64,000 nt of DNA. Origin: Flavobacterium sp. Its GTDB lineage: Bacteria; Bacteroidota; Bacteroidia; Flavobacteriales; Flavobacteriaceae. Location: positions 2,292,140 through 2,356,139 of the forward strand of contig CP051546.1 of the NCBI GenBank assembly GCA_012837155.1. Reading direction: 5' to 3'. Below are positions 56,238 to 64,000 of the stretch, one piece after another (positions within the stretch are counted from its first letter, which is position 1; each line of letters begins with the position of its first letter). Both the position numbers and the translations under genes were made by a program. The notes below the pieces were generated by a model. That model saw nothing but the letters and a program-made list of their open reading frames with translations, searched no databases and was not told the DNA's origin.

Positions 56238-57272
56238 ACCTGAGTTCGATTATTAATACAAAACTAACTGATTGGTTTCAAGTCTGTCAAATTTAATCGA
56301 AGGTTTTTTAGGAAGGAATTGATAGGCTATTATTCCTGCAATTAGGTTGGTTAAGAAATTAGTAACTGAACGATGTCTTGAGTGTTCAACCTGACAAATA
56401 TTTTTCAATTCATCGTTAACTGTTTCAATTACAGATCTTTTTCGTAATAAAATTTTATCACTCATAAGCATTAAGCTATTTTTCATATTATTGCGAATAC
56501 TGGTTATCAATTCAATTCCATCAACAAACAGTAGTTTATGTAATTTATCAGAAATATAGCCTTTATCGGCATATAATTTCCCAAATATATCTTTCAAAAA
56601 ACCCTCATTTTTCAGGGGTTCACGGTCGTCTACGTTAGCTTGGGTAACACAGAAACTTAACAGTTCTCCTTTATCATTAATAACGATGTGAAGTTTAAAA
56701 CCATGAAACCAACCCATTGTAGATTTACCTGTGGTTGCAACATCTTTAAAAACCTTATTTCTTTTGATTCTTTTATTTTTACAGACTCTAATTGGGGTTG
56801 AATCTACAAAAGAAATCCCTGTGCAATTACCTAAACAACAGGTTTTTGCAAACATAGTCATGGGCAGCAAAGTAGATTGCATCAGCTCTACAAATCGGTT
56901 GTATGAAACGGTATTTGGAAAATCTTTCTGCATGTGTTTTTGTACGTAAAAATGTAAAAATGTTTTTAAAACAACGAAATCCACCCAAATGAAACAAATA
57001 GTATATTGTAATCACTTCAGCTGTACTCATTCTGGGCTTTCTCTTTGGTTTATTTCCAATAATAAAAGATTCTGTTGTTTTTTCAAAATTTTTACAAAAC
57101 TCGTCTGTAATACAAAATAATTCAGTAATTTTATTGAAACAAATCATAGGGTAATTATTAGTTTAATATTTGAAATTCAGTACTTTAAATATACTAATTC
57201 TTGCCCTTTTGTGCAAATTTATCTAACTATATTTTCTCCTTTTAATTTGTAAATTATTAATCGAACTCAGGT
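56238..57272 (-). mobile_element. IS982-type insertion sequence 2 (1035 bp), inside the tail-fibre gene
   Basis: Ends ACCTGAGTTCGATTA / TAATCGAACTCAGGT are inverted (15 bp). A 5-bp target duplication TAAAA lies at 56233-56237 and 57273-57277. Excision of element plus one duplication restores the fibre frame, which confirms the limits. Its ends and transposase differ from those of IS982-type element 1, so the two are different elements. Confidence 0.88.
56253..57147 (-). CDS. IS982-family transposase (frameshifted)
   Basis: The N-terminal part from 57147 (STAEVITIYYLFHLGGFRCFK) and the C-terminal part join if one A is removed near 56965, giving about 298 residues. FVDSTPIRVCKNKR holds the first Asp, KLYADKGYISDKLHKLLF the second and KRSVIETVNDELKN the Glu, the IS982 order. 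Probably intact in reality, given the frequency of run errors in this sequence. Confidence 0.88.
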
Positions 57273-58177
57273 TAAAAGTGAAATATTATAACCTCTCATC
57301 GTTAAACTATTCGTCAATGTTATGGCTTTTGTTTTTGCCCATTCCCACCAATTAAACAATTTTGAACGACTCACAACCTTATTATCTTCTGTTACGGCAG
57401 CTGCTATTTGCGTTTCCTCATCCGTAGCAATAGTAGCAGTCAGTTTGATTTGATCTAACTTCTTACCCATTTCCGCTGTCAATGCCTTAGTAACTCCTCC
57501 AGTAGTCAAATCATTTACCAATATAGTGGCTAAATAAGACTCGACATTTTCTATAGCATCCACTATCTCCTGAATAGTATCAAGATTAATATTGTCAGAA
57601 GCTAAAAGCGTATTAATACCGTCTATCTGGTTTTGTATTGGTAGAATTAATCCTTCAGCATAGGCTTTCCCAAACTCCAACATGTAAACATCTGAATCGT
57701 AAACAGCCTTCGCATTTGGATACAATGTTTCGTTAGTTTCATTCCCGATTATTGTTGAAATTTTATTGATTTTGTCTTCCTTAGTCCCAAATGAAGCGTT
57801 CAAACTCTCTAATGTGTTCTTGTCCTCAGTGGTATAATCTTCTGTCGAAAGCTGTTTCCCTGGAACCTTATCCACTTTTTCATCAAACAAAGCGGCATGT
57901 GCATTTTCATCGTTTAAATGTTCCTGCATGGCAGTGACATCCAGTTTTTTCATCGAACTCATTAGAATGCGCATTGCTATCAGTCAAATGATTATCGAAC
58001 ACCGATTTGTCAGCTTTGGATTGTAATAGTTCGTCGATTCCTTCAATATCTACTACAGGTATTTTGTCATCTTTATGTCTAAAGCTATCAAGCCAATCCC
58101 AAAATTGTTGTTGGGTTGGCTTTAAACCAGTTTTTAAACCATTGTTTAATTGTATTTATTGCTTGTTTTGCCATGGT

Positions 58178-59065
58178 TTAATTCTTTTTAACAATTATAT
58201 AGTCAAATGCTATATTTTGAACATTTCCAGCCACTTCTCTTAAATATAGTTCGAATGCAAAAGTATTGACTGGCTTTGCCGTCCATATCACATCATTATC
58301 ATTATTCCAACTGGTCCCTTTTGAACGAATCGAACCTAATACCATATAATCGTATGTGTTTATTTGAGTAAAATACACGGTTCTTATAGTATCTGTACCG
58401 TTAGAATCTCCAATATCAAAGGAGCCTCTGGCTAAAATGTCAGAGACTGCAATGGCTGGCTTATTATGAATATATGCATCAGAATATATGTCGGTAACAT
58501 TCCAGTTACTTGCGACATTTACTTCAGCTCCTCTTTCAATAGTACCTAGTTTCTCTTCTATTGTTTCAACTCTTCTTATGAGTGCGTCAACTACAGAATT
58601 TTCCGCTTTTGTACTTACTTTGGCATCCACTCTAGCTATTTCGGTGTAAACCTCCGTTATTTGGGTCTTGTCTGCTTTCAAAGCCAAAGCTTCTGGAATT
58701 GCAGTAGTCGGAAATGCTCTTTTGAAACTTGCCCAGGGATAACTCACCGTAGCAACTCCAAAAGTGGCATATCGGGTATAATGCACCTCATTAATACCGC
58801 CATCTTCAAATTCCATACTTTGCACTTCTTGCTTTATGATAACATTCTCCGCGACGATACCCGAACGAAATTCCAATACTTCACCATTGATGTAAACAAC
58901 ACCATCACTTACGGTGCTTCCCACAAGGGCACAACCTTTTATTATAGCAATATCACCCGCTAAAGCACCCAACCCGTTATACAACTTATAAGCGGTTTGC
59001 ATTTCGTCAAGTATCTCGGTATCCATCGGGAAACCTCCCGTTTGTATGAAATTAAATAAATTCAT
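58178..59065 (-). CDS. Phage tail-fibre/tail-collar-like protein
   Basis: 295 residues. GAEVNVASNWNVTDIYSDAYIHNKPAI is the short repeat often seen in phage fibres (written here in part: GAEVNV, DAYIHNKP). The first 120 residues have a beta pattern (ALVGSTVSDGVVYINGEVLEF) as in fibre-attachment domains; 150-195 can form a coiled coil. It ends 4 bases before the fibre gene start, so it probably links that fibre to the baseplate. Confidence 0.65.
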   Translation of the reverse strand: MNLFNFIQTGGFPMDTEILDEMQTAYKLYNGLGALAGDIAIIKGCALVGSTVSDGVVYINGEVLEFRSGIVAENVIIKQEVQSMEFEDGGINEVHYTRYATFGVATVSYPWASFKRAFPTTAIPEALALKADKTQITEVYTEIARVDAKVSTKAENSVVDALIRRVETIEEKLGTIERGAEVNVASNWNVTDIYSDAYIHNKPAIAVSDILARGSFDIGDSNGTDTIRTVYFTQINTYDYMVLGSIRSKGTSWNNDNDVIWTAKPVNTFAFELYLREVAGNVQNIAFDYIIVKKN

Positions 59066-59526
59066 ATTGCTTCTATTTTGTATCGTTTGCCTCCCATTTT
59101 ATAAAAGTCAATCAAGGCTTTTAGTTCATAAGGAGATGTGTTTATAATTTCAATCGGCGCATACACTATAAAGTCCACACCGGTGTCTGCATAATCTGCG
59201 CGCTGCCGTAGGAACATTGTACCTAAATATTTCGGGCGGTTTTCGGAAGTGGTGTATAAATAAGGTCTTTTATATCGATTCCCATCACCTATATAAATCC
59301 GTCTTAAGGAAACATCCAGCTTATCATTGAGTACTTTTCTTAAGTAGCATATTTGCCCGGTATGCTCAACTTTATATAAATTATCCGTTCTAAAAACCGA
59401 CCATTTGTAATACAAAGAATCTATCGGAACCAAGAGCGATTGTAAATAACTTACCAATACAGCCTTTCGCAGAAAAGTAGGAAGCATTACGATTCCCAAC
59501 CGGTTATAATCAATTTTATACCACAT
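59062..59526 (-). CDS. Phage baseplate-periphery protein, unknown
   Basis: 154 residues. No motif I recognise (LTPYELKALIDFYK-like ending; here SPYELKALIDFYKMGGKRY). It overlaps both neighbours by 4-11 bases, between the gpJ-like and fibre-type genes, the place of gpI in P2-like phages. Role inferred only from order. Confidence 0.55.
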   Translation of the reverse strand: MWYKIDYNRLGIVMLPTFLRKAVLVSYLQSLLVPIDSLYYKWSVFRTDNLYKVEHTGQICYLRKVLNDKLDVSLRRIYIGDGNRYKRPYLYTTSENRPKYLGTMFLRQRADYADTGVDFIVYAPIEIINTSPYELKALIDFYKMGGKRYKIEAI

Positions 59527-60384
59527 AGGTTATGTTATTAAAATTTGGCACTTCATAATAGCCACTTTCTGGAATTGCTTTTACGTTTATGGGTTGTGGT
59601 GTTCCATATCCTCCAAGCGCAGGGTCTATCCAACTTGATTTCACTTCGATTATGTGAGGAATGCGCACACCTTCTACCTGTTGCAACTTATCCACAAGGT
59701 GAGCCAAAACTAACTCTCCGTTAAATGGAAGTTCCTTCATATACTCAGTTATTGCAACTTCAACAGGCTTACCCCCATTTAAAATGGAATTACCACTTGC
59801 GTCAATCAATAAAGGATCACGATAAATTTGAAGTGTCAAATCCAGCTTGTCCGGCAAATAATTAATAACCGATATTTTAATCCCTGCATATTTCACTTCG
59901 TTTATATAATCCTCAAAAGCCTCCCGCTCAGCATTGGTAATCGGTGCCAAAACCCCGTTAGATTCTCCGGCTATTTTTATGATTACCCGTGAATCCTGTA
60001 ACCCTTCGTTAACAGCGGCATATTTTACGATTTTACTTGCCTGAATTTGTTCATCCGTAGCGGTTCCGTTATTAAACTTATCACTGTCGGTCAATAGATC
60101 AAACCCATATTGAAAAGCCAATGCCATGGTTCTATACCAAGGAAGCGTGCCCGATTTTTGGTTAGCCAGTTTCTCGTCAATTTCTTTTTTGTGTTGTTCA
60201 AAAATTGTTCATGTATAAAAATTGCCAAAGTCACAATATCAAAAATGATATTCTCTAAACTCACAAGCGAAAACTCTGTTTCAAACGAAGCTCCAACGGC
60301 ATAGCCATAAACAATGGCTAGCTTTTCATTTGCCATAAACGGTGTTGTTATTTCGGCTTTAATTTGTGTTTTAGTTCTTCCCAT
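59516..60384 (-). CDS. Phage baseplate J-like protein (frameshifted)
   Basis: From ATG 60384 (MGRTKTQIKAEITTPFMANE). The frame breaks near 60202; adding one T gives EQFFEQHKKEIDEKLANQKS and continues to 59516, about 290 residues. YLPDKLDLTLQIYRDPLLID, a central domain, and LVDKLQQVEGVRIPHIIEV resemble the baseplate J family that makes the wedge ring. Placed right after the gp25 and LysM-like genes, as in contractile-tail phages. The family is my best guess; such proteins vary widely. Confidence 0.6.
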
Positions 60385-60686
60385 TATCGTACTATAAATG
60401 TGTTTTCTATGATCATTGCTCCAATACCATCATCGGGAACAATTAGCTCATAGTTTTGATTTGTAAGTGCCGTCGCAGGTCTGTTAAACTCTCCAAACAA
60501 TTCTACAATCCTCTTGTTAGTAGCCTCACTAATTTTTAATTCCATTCCTATTGACAAATCATCCGTTATGGAAATGTCATTTAGTAATGCCATTTGAAAA
60601 ACATTTTCGATACTTCCCGTATTTTCCAAAACCTTGTCGATAAAGCTTTGTCCTTGATAAGCTATGGTATTACTCATAAGTTGCAT
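60384..60686 (-). CDS. LysM-like tail protein (gpX-type)
   Basis: About 96-100 residues. IAYQGQSFIDKVLENTGSIENVFQMAL...GMELKI has the Q-G-x-S/T...I...N...L-x-x-G-x-x-L-x-I pattern of LysM and phage tail X proteins. A later ATG 60677 (MSNTIAYQG) is the likely start. Overlaps the gp25-like gene. It would bind the tail hub or peptidoglycan. Confidence 0.55.
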   Translation of the reverse strand: MQLMSNTIAYQGQSFIDKVLENTGSIENVFQMALLNDISITDDLSIGMELKISEATNKRIVELFGEFNRPATALTNQNYELIVPDDGIGAMIIENTFIVR

Positions 60687-61008
60687 CTACTTTAAACGGT
60701 TTGCCATCGAACAAATCCAATGTTTTTATTTTCAATCCATCCTTTACAAAATGAGATCTTATTTTATGGCGATATTCTAAAAAGTCATCGCTTAAAAGCA
60801 ACTCACCCATATTAACACCTAAATCAGGATTAGACTTAAAATCACCTTGCTGGCCAGTCAAGATGAAAGCCATATTTTGTTCAAGTGTATTTCCTATTAC
60901 AAGTCCTTGGATAATCTTACCGGAACTATCTCGAATGGGTGATATTTTTATATCACATACAATACCACCGTCACTATTGTCTATTACTTGTAATCCTTTA
61001 CTTTTCAT
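60670..61008 (-). CDS. gp25/GPW-family baseplate wedge protein
   Basis: 112 residues. NMAFILTGQQGDFKSNPDLGVNMGELL and an N-terminal sheet fit the gp25 lysozyme-like fold family that starts the contractile sheath. Size and place (after the spike, before the J-like protein) are usual for it. Overlaps the small gene upstream by 4 bases. Confidence 0.7.
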   Translation of the reverse strand: MKSKGLQVIDNSDGGIVCDIKISPIRDSSGKIIQGLVIGNTLEQNMAFILTGQQGDFKSNPDLGVNMGELLLSDDFLEYRHKIRSHFVKDGLKIKTLDLFDGKPFKVDATYE

Positions 61009-61220
61009 GATAAATTTCCGTTAAAGACTCCCGTTACGGGCCCGCCACCTGTAGCCGTTGCCAAACCACTTACATAATCAATTTTAGCCTCTTTTACATA
61101 GTTATCAATTGCTGTACTCAAACGGTCGGCAAACTCATCAATAGAGGTTTCTTCGCGTGTAAGCATATCATTCATAATAGCTACTATACTTGCTTTTAAT
61201 GTTTCTTTATTGAGTGGCAT
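61005..61220 (-). CDS. Small phage protein, unknown
   Basis: 71 residues, mostly helical (MPLNKETLKASIVAIMNDML) with a Gly-rich end (TATGGGPVTGVFNGNLS). Between spike and gp25 genes and overlapping the latter; a tail accessory role is probable. Family not recognised. Confidence 0.6.
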   Translation of the reverse strand: MPLNKETLKASIVAIMNDMLTREETSIDEFADRLSTAIDNYVKEAKIDYVSGLATATGGGPVTGVFNGNLS

Positions 61221-61221
61221 A

Positions 61222-61722
61222 TTATTTGAATAATTGTTTTACTTTATTCTCAAATTGTTCTATTGCTAAAATAGAATCAGGCAAAGGATTTCCACTTGGT
61301 CCAACTGGCGTAAAAACTTTTAGTTGCTTTAATAGTGTGGCTAAATCAACCAATATTGTTTTAAAATCAGATGTGTCATTTTTTATGGAAACCTTGCCAT
61401 CATTCGAGTCTACTAAAATTTCCAATCCGTTTTGCTTATAAACGAATCGTGCAATCTGATCTACTTTTATAACAATCAAACCCGATAGCTCTCCCGTTTG
61501 GCTCATAATTATTACATCCGTTCCAATCTTTGGCTCTAGCAAAAAATAATCACTTCCTTGACTAATGGTGGCTTTTAGTCGAATATCGGTAAGAACTAAA
61601 TTACTATTCAACTTTACCGTGCAAGTATCGTTTTCGATTGATACAACCTCGGCTGTCATTGGTAAATTTGGTTTTAGTCCAAATGCCTGTAAAGCTTTTT
61701 TTATTTCTGCTAGTTTATCCAT
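61222..61722 (-). CDS. Phage baseplate spike (gpV-like)
   Basis: 166 residues. The OB-fold part (PMTAEVVSIENDTCTVKLN...LEPKIGTDVIIMSQTG) and the ensuing short strands (LEILVDSNDGKVSIKND) resemble gpV/gp45 spikes that pierce the host envelope. It overlaps the hub gene by 8 bases. No typical metal-binding HxH tip is visible, so it may need a tip protein. Confidence 0.65.
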   Translation of the reverse strand: MDKLAEIKKALQAFGLKPNLPMTAEVVSIENDTCTVKLNSNLVLTDIRLKATISQGSDYFLLEPKIGTDVIIMSQTGELSGLIVIKVDQIARFVYKQNGLEILVDSNDGKVSIKNDTSDFKTILVDLATLLKQLKVFTPVGPSGNPLPDSILAIEQFENKVKQLFK

Positions 61723-62695
61723 TTCCTAATTTTACTCCAAGCTGAACTGTTCTTTTTCCTCCTGATGCTGAAATATTTGTTTTTACACTAATCACATAAT
61801 ATTTTCCTGTTTTGTCCAGGTAATCTTCATCAATGTATTTGGCTGTAAATGTTGGGGCGACAAACGGAATTAACCAAGTATCAATACTTCCTTCGTAACC
61901 GTCTGCGCTTCTTTTTAGTAATTCTGCATCCGCTACTTTATTGGCTGCTTCATCGCTCATCGCTCCAACTTTTAAAGTGACAGAATCGCCTCCGGTTGTT
62001 CCTTTCTTAAAACTCTTTACTTTACCATCAATACCCGTTCTCTCAACTGTTATTTCTACTTTTCTATCAATTGCCTTTTTATATTCTAAAGAAGCACTTC
62101 TAATGTTTTTTTGAGCAGAATACAGAACATCGCCCCCTTTTTGAATGTATGGAGGGTGTATGTGCAATTCTTTTTTTGCCGTGTCGAAATAAATATTGGC
62201 TTTTGTTTCTTCCTGCAATTTTTTCAAAACATCATAACCGGTGGCTTGATGTATTACAAATTTTTCATATCCCAAATTATACTCCGGGCAAACAACTTTA
62301 AAAGAAGGGTCAATTTGGCTAACCAAATATTCTGCAATCTTTTTAACAGTTGTTGGCTTCAACTGAATATCTTTTACAGCTACTCTAAATAAGAATAGAG
62401 CATCCTCACACTCAATTTTCAAAGAACCATTGTCGGTTGTGATCTCTTTTATATAGCCTTCAAACTCTTTTACTAAGTTGTAATCGTAGCCATATTTTAT
62501 AACCATTTTAGTGCCTCTGCCAATTTTATCCTGAACCTTTAAAACAGTATTGAGAACTGCCTCCGGAAGTGTAATTGTGGCTGTGTCCACTAGATTATCG
62601 ACGGAACAAAATACTTCACATTCTTTAAGGGTTCGTAGTTGGTATTTTCCAGATTCGTTATAAAACCAAATATCCCATGTCAAATTAAAGAACAT
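61715..62695 (-). CDS. Phage baseplate hub (gpD/late-control-like)
   Basis: 326 residues. TATITLPEAVLNTVLKVQDKIGRG, VIKYGYDYNLVKEFEGYIKEI, TGYDVLKKLQEETKANIYFD and the C-terminal GKYYVISVKTNISASGGKRTVQLGVKL follow the gpD/gp44 hub pattern, which has two beta barrels that hold the spike. Intact, overlapping its neighbours. Confidence 0.72.
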   Translation of the reverse strand: MFFNLTWDIWFYNESGKYQLRTLKECEVFCSVDNLVDTATITLPEAVLNTVLKVQDKIGRGTKMVIKYGYDYNLVKEFEGYIKEITTDNGSLKIECEDALFLFRVAVKDIQLKPTTVKKIAEYLVSQIDPSFKVVCPEYNLGYEKFVIHQATGYDVLKKLQEETKANIYFDTAKKELHIHPPYIQKGGDVLYSAQKNIRSASLEYKKAIDRKVEITVERTGIDGKVKSFKKGTTGGDSVTLKVGAMSDEAANKVADAELLKRSADGYEGSIDTWLIPFVAPTFTAKYIDEDYLDKTGKYYVISVKTNISASGGKRTVQLGVKLGNG

Positions 62696-63361
62696 TTTCC
62701 TTTTCGTCTTTTATTAATAATTCGAATGCATCATCGCTTTTACACTTAATTTCATAAGCCTGGACATTCTCGCCTTTTGTAAATGGAAAACTGTAATCAT
62801 AAATTACAACTTTAAAAATTCCTAATTCCAACAAAGCATGATTGTATATATTGATACTTTTTGCAGCTTTCATAAACTCAAACAGTTCTATCATTTTTTG
62901 TTTTGGATAACAATCCTCTGGTTTTCCTTTCAATAATGCTCCAAATAGAACCCCTGTAATAGTGATATCCCAATCTTTCATCGACCAACGTTCTTTTACG
63001 GTTCCTCGAAAAGCATCCCCTTGTTTAGCTACATTGCTTTCGGCAATACGTTACCACTGGAAATGCTTATCATTGGCTCATAAGGAAACAACCAAGTTGG
63101 TCCATTATCGGAAAAACTAAATTTCAAAGGGAAAAACTGTTGACTCTCCGTTAGTGGCGTATCCGCTTGCCATAAATTATTAAACGTTTCCAGGTAATCA
63201 TCTTTTTGTATCCCTTCATTGTTTTTCAATGGCAAAAAAGGGATAGGTGGCAATACTCGTTTTGCCAATTCGTTCTGCAAACTATTGAACCGTTGAACAC
63301 TCCCTACAGCAGCAGAGCCTAATAAGGATGCAAACAATATATCTTGATTATCTAATGCCAT
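62685..63361 (-). CDS. DUF6046-type phage tail protein (frameshifted)
   Basis: From ATG 63361: a helical start, then WLFPYEPMISISSGNV. Adding one T near 63046 continues into VAKQGDAFRGTVKERW and SMKDWDITITGVLFG, ending at 62685; about 225 residues. This matches my memory of the DUF6046 tail proteins common in Bacteroidota phages, which lie between tape measure and hub. Function not settled (tail-tube terminator or hub adaptor). Confidence 0.6.
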
Positions 63362-63406
63362 AATTTATGATGCGGCACTTGATGCCATTGCTAAACCCTT
63401 AAAATA

Positions 63407-64000
63407 TTATCTTCCATTGCGCTTCCGGCTTTTCTCAATGGTTTCATTTGAACCATTAACCGTTCCTGCTTTTATACCTACCATTTCCCCCACAGTGATG
63501 TTGACTACAGTATTTTTAGTTCCGCCTGTGGCAATGGCCTCATTCGTTTTTGAATTATCTTTTGTATTGTCTAATCCTGTTGATTTTCCTTTGTCGCCTA
63601 TTCCTGGTACTTTTGGTTTGGCGATACCTTTATCCTCAAGTCCGAGTTTTTTCTTGATGTCAGTTGTCATGGTACCAAAACCTTTTCCGTTGCTATGTAA
63701 AGAACCACCTGCCAAAACAAATTCGTCTTTAGCTTTTAAAGCGGTATCCTTAACTTTTTTAGCCCCGTCAATGATGGCTTGTTTTCTTGCATTTGTATCG
63801 GCATTGATTTTTGCGATCATGCTTTGATTTTCTGAACTGTTTCCAATTCCAACCGATTCTTTGAATTCATACCAGCCTTTTTTTATCAAATTGATTCCAA
63901 TCATAACAGTATTAACCATCGTATTGAAATATAGCTTGACACTTTCTACATAAGCTTGAAATAATAATTTCGCACCGTTTATAGTATGTTTCCATGCTTC
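63407..64000 (-). CDS. Phage tail tape measure protein, C-terminal part (runs off the edge)
   Basis: The frame is open to the right edge (EAWKHTINGAKLLFQAYVES precedes the first internal Met). Amphipathic helices, KKVKDTALKAKDEF, low-complexity Gly/Lys/Asp segments and a strand-rich end (NTVVNITVGEM) are typical of tape measure tails. It would set tail length. Only about 197 residues are in the window. Confidence 0.7.
   Translation of the reverse strand, partial: EAWKHTINGAKLLFQAYVESVKLYFNTMVNTVMIGINLIKKGWYEFKESVGIGNSSENQSMIAKINADTNARKQAIIDGAKKVKDTALKAKDEFVLAGGSLHSNGKGFGTMTTDIKKKLGLEDKGIAKPKVPGIGDKGKSTGLDNTKDNSKTNEAIATGGTKNTVVNITVGEMVGIKAGTVNGSNETIEKSRKRNGR

Larger units (their letters stand above)
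55234..58174 (-). pseudogene. Phage tail-fibre gene split by an IS982-type element (plus two frameshifts)
   Basis: ATG 58174 (MAKQAINTIKQWFK). Removing one A near 58133 and one near 57947 gives a single frame with two imperfect repeats, DNHLTDSNAHSNEFDEK and QEHLNDENAHAALFDEK, then NEETL-type coiled regions to MRGYNISLL at about 57275. The element at 56238-57272 follows. Dropping it and one TAAAA copy joins the frame exactly to PSSGTYPYISINYDGLSS and the C-terminus (55234), about 633 residues. NAH repeats and the late place in the operon suggest a receptor-binding fibre. As it stands only a truncated N-terminal part could be made. Confidence 0.8.

Noticed and set aside
45585-57272. The two IS982-type elements as copies of one element
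   Set aside because: Their ends (TGCGAATCAAGG versus ACCTGAGTTCG) and transposases differ clearly.
63417-63827. Plus-strand 136-residue ORF at the right edge
   Set aside because: Antisense to the tape measure gene; Ser/Pro/Phe-rich composition typical of a shadow frame.
1-64000. CRISPR array
   Set aside because: No set of regularly spaced direct repeats and no cas gene was seen.

Overview
The window looks like the chromosome of a Flavobacterium-like member of the Bacteroidota. The support is low GC, SusC/SusD-type nutrient import, an ECF sigma/FecR switch, bacillithiol synthesis (BshB1), DUF2752 and Smr-type proteins, and many promoters carrying the Bacteroidota -7 box TAnnTTTG. No species can be named from the sequence alone.

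Layout. (1) 1-3.3 kb: a sulfur cluster with a TauE/SafE permease, a Crp/Fnr regulator and a CoA-disulfide-reductase-like enzyme fused to a rhodanese; two TGTAAC-N4-GTTACA-like palindromes lie next to these genes. (2) 3.3-6.4 kb: DUF1905, a MazF-type toxin-antitoxin pair, IS1595 copy 1, tRNA-His(GTG) and bshB1. (3) 6.7-27 kb: a polysaccharide utilisation locus on the minus strand: ECF sigma, FecR, SusC with an STN domain, SusD, then GH5-like, GH95, GH2, a PafA-like phosphatase, GH37 trehalase and GH27, plus a divergent clan GH-D-like protein. (4) 27.2-40.4 kb: a 13-kb minus-strand operon encoding a whole non-phosphorylating L-fucose pathway: fucose permease, mutarotase, fucose dehydrogenase, lactonase, UxaA-type dehydratase, second dehydrogenase and FAH-type hydrolase. 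It also carries LutABC, which would burn the L-lactate product, and GH29 and GH36 glycosidases. (5) 40.5-52.5 kb: a broken AraC regulator gene, two copies of a 127-129 bp MITE-like element, a GH109-like gene, a cysteine desulfurase, a duplicated-domain lipoprotein, an Smr protein, an IS982-type element, an Nramp transporter, cysE-cysM, an OsmC protein and IS1595 copy 2. (6) 52.6 kb to the end: the tail end of a prophage with a contractile-tail morphogenesis module (tape measure, DUF6046, hub, spike, gp25 wedge, gpJ-like protein, fibres). It is followed by DUF1353, a candidate structured RNA, a DNA adenine methylase and a thymidylate-synthase-family protein whose key Asn is an Asp, predicting a dCMP methylase or hydroxymethylase.

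How it fits together. Glycosidases around SusCD would release fucose and galactose from a fucosylated, galactose-rich glycan. FucP would import fucose, and the operon would turn it into pyruvate plus L-lactate, which LutABC converts to pyruvate. The fucose operon's likely divergent regulator is truncated.

Caution. By eye I count about 24 single-base frameshifts in otherwise intact genes, nearly all in homopolymer runs, including one that is the only difference I found between the two IS1595 copies. I read most of them as sequencing errors and have annotated those genes as whole CDSs with the shift noted. Exceptions that I regard as real damage are the AraC fragment and the phage tail-fibre gene split by an IS982-type element.
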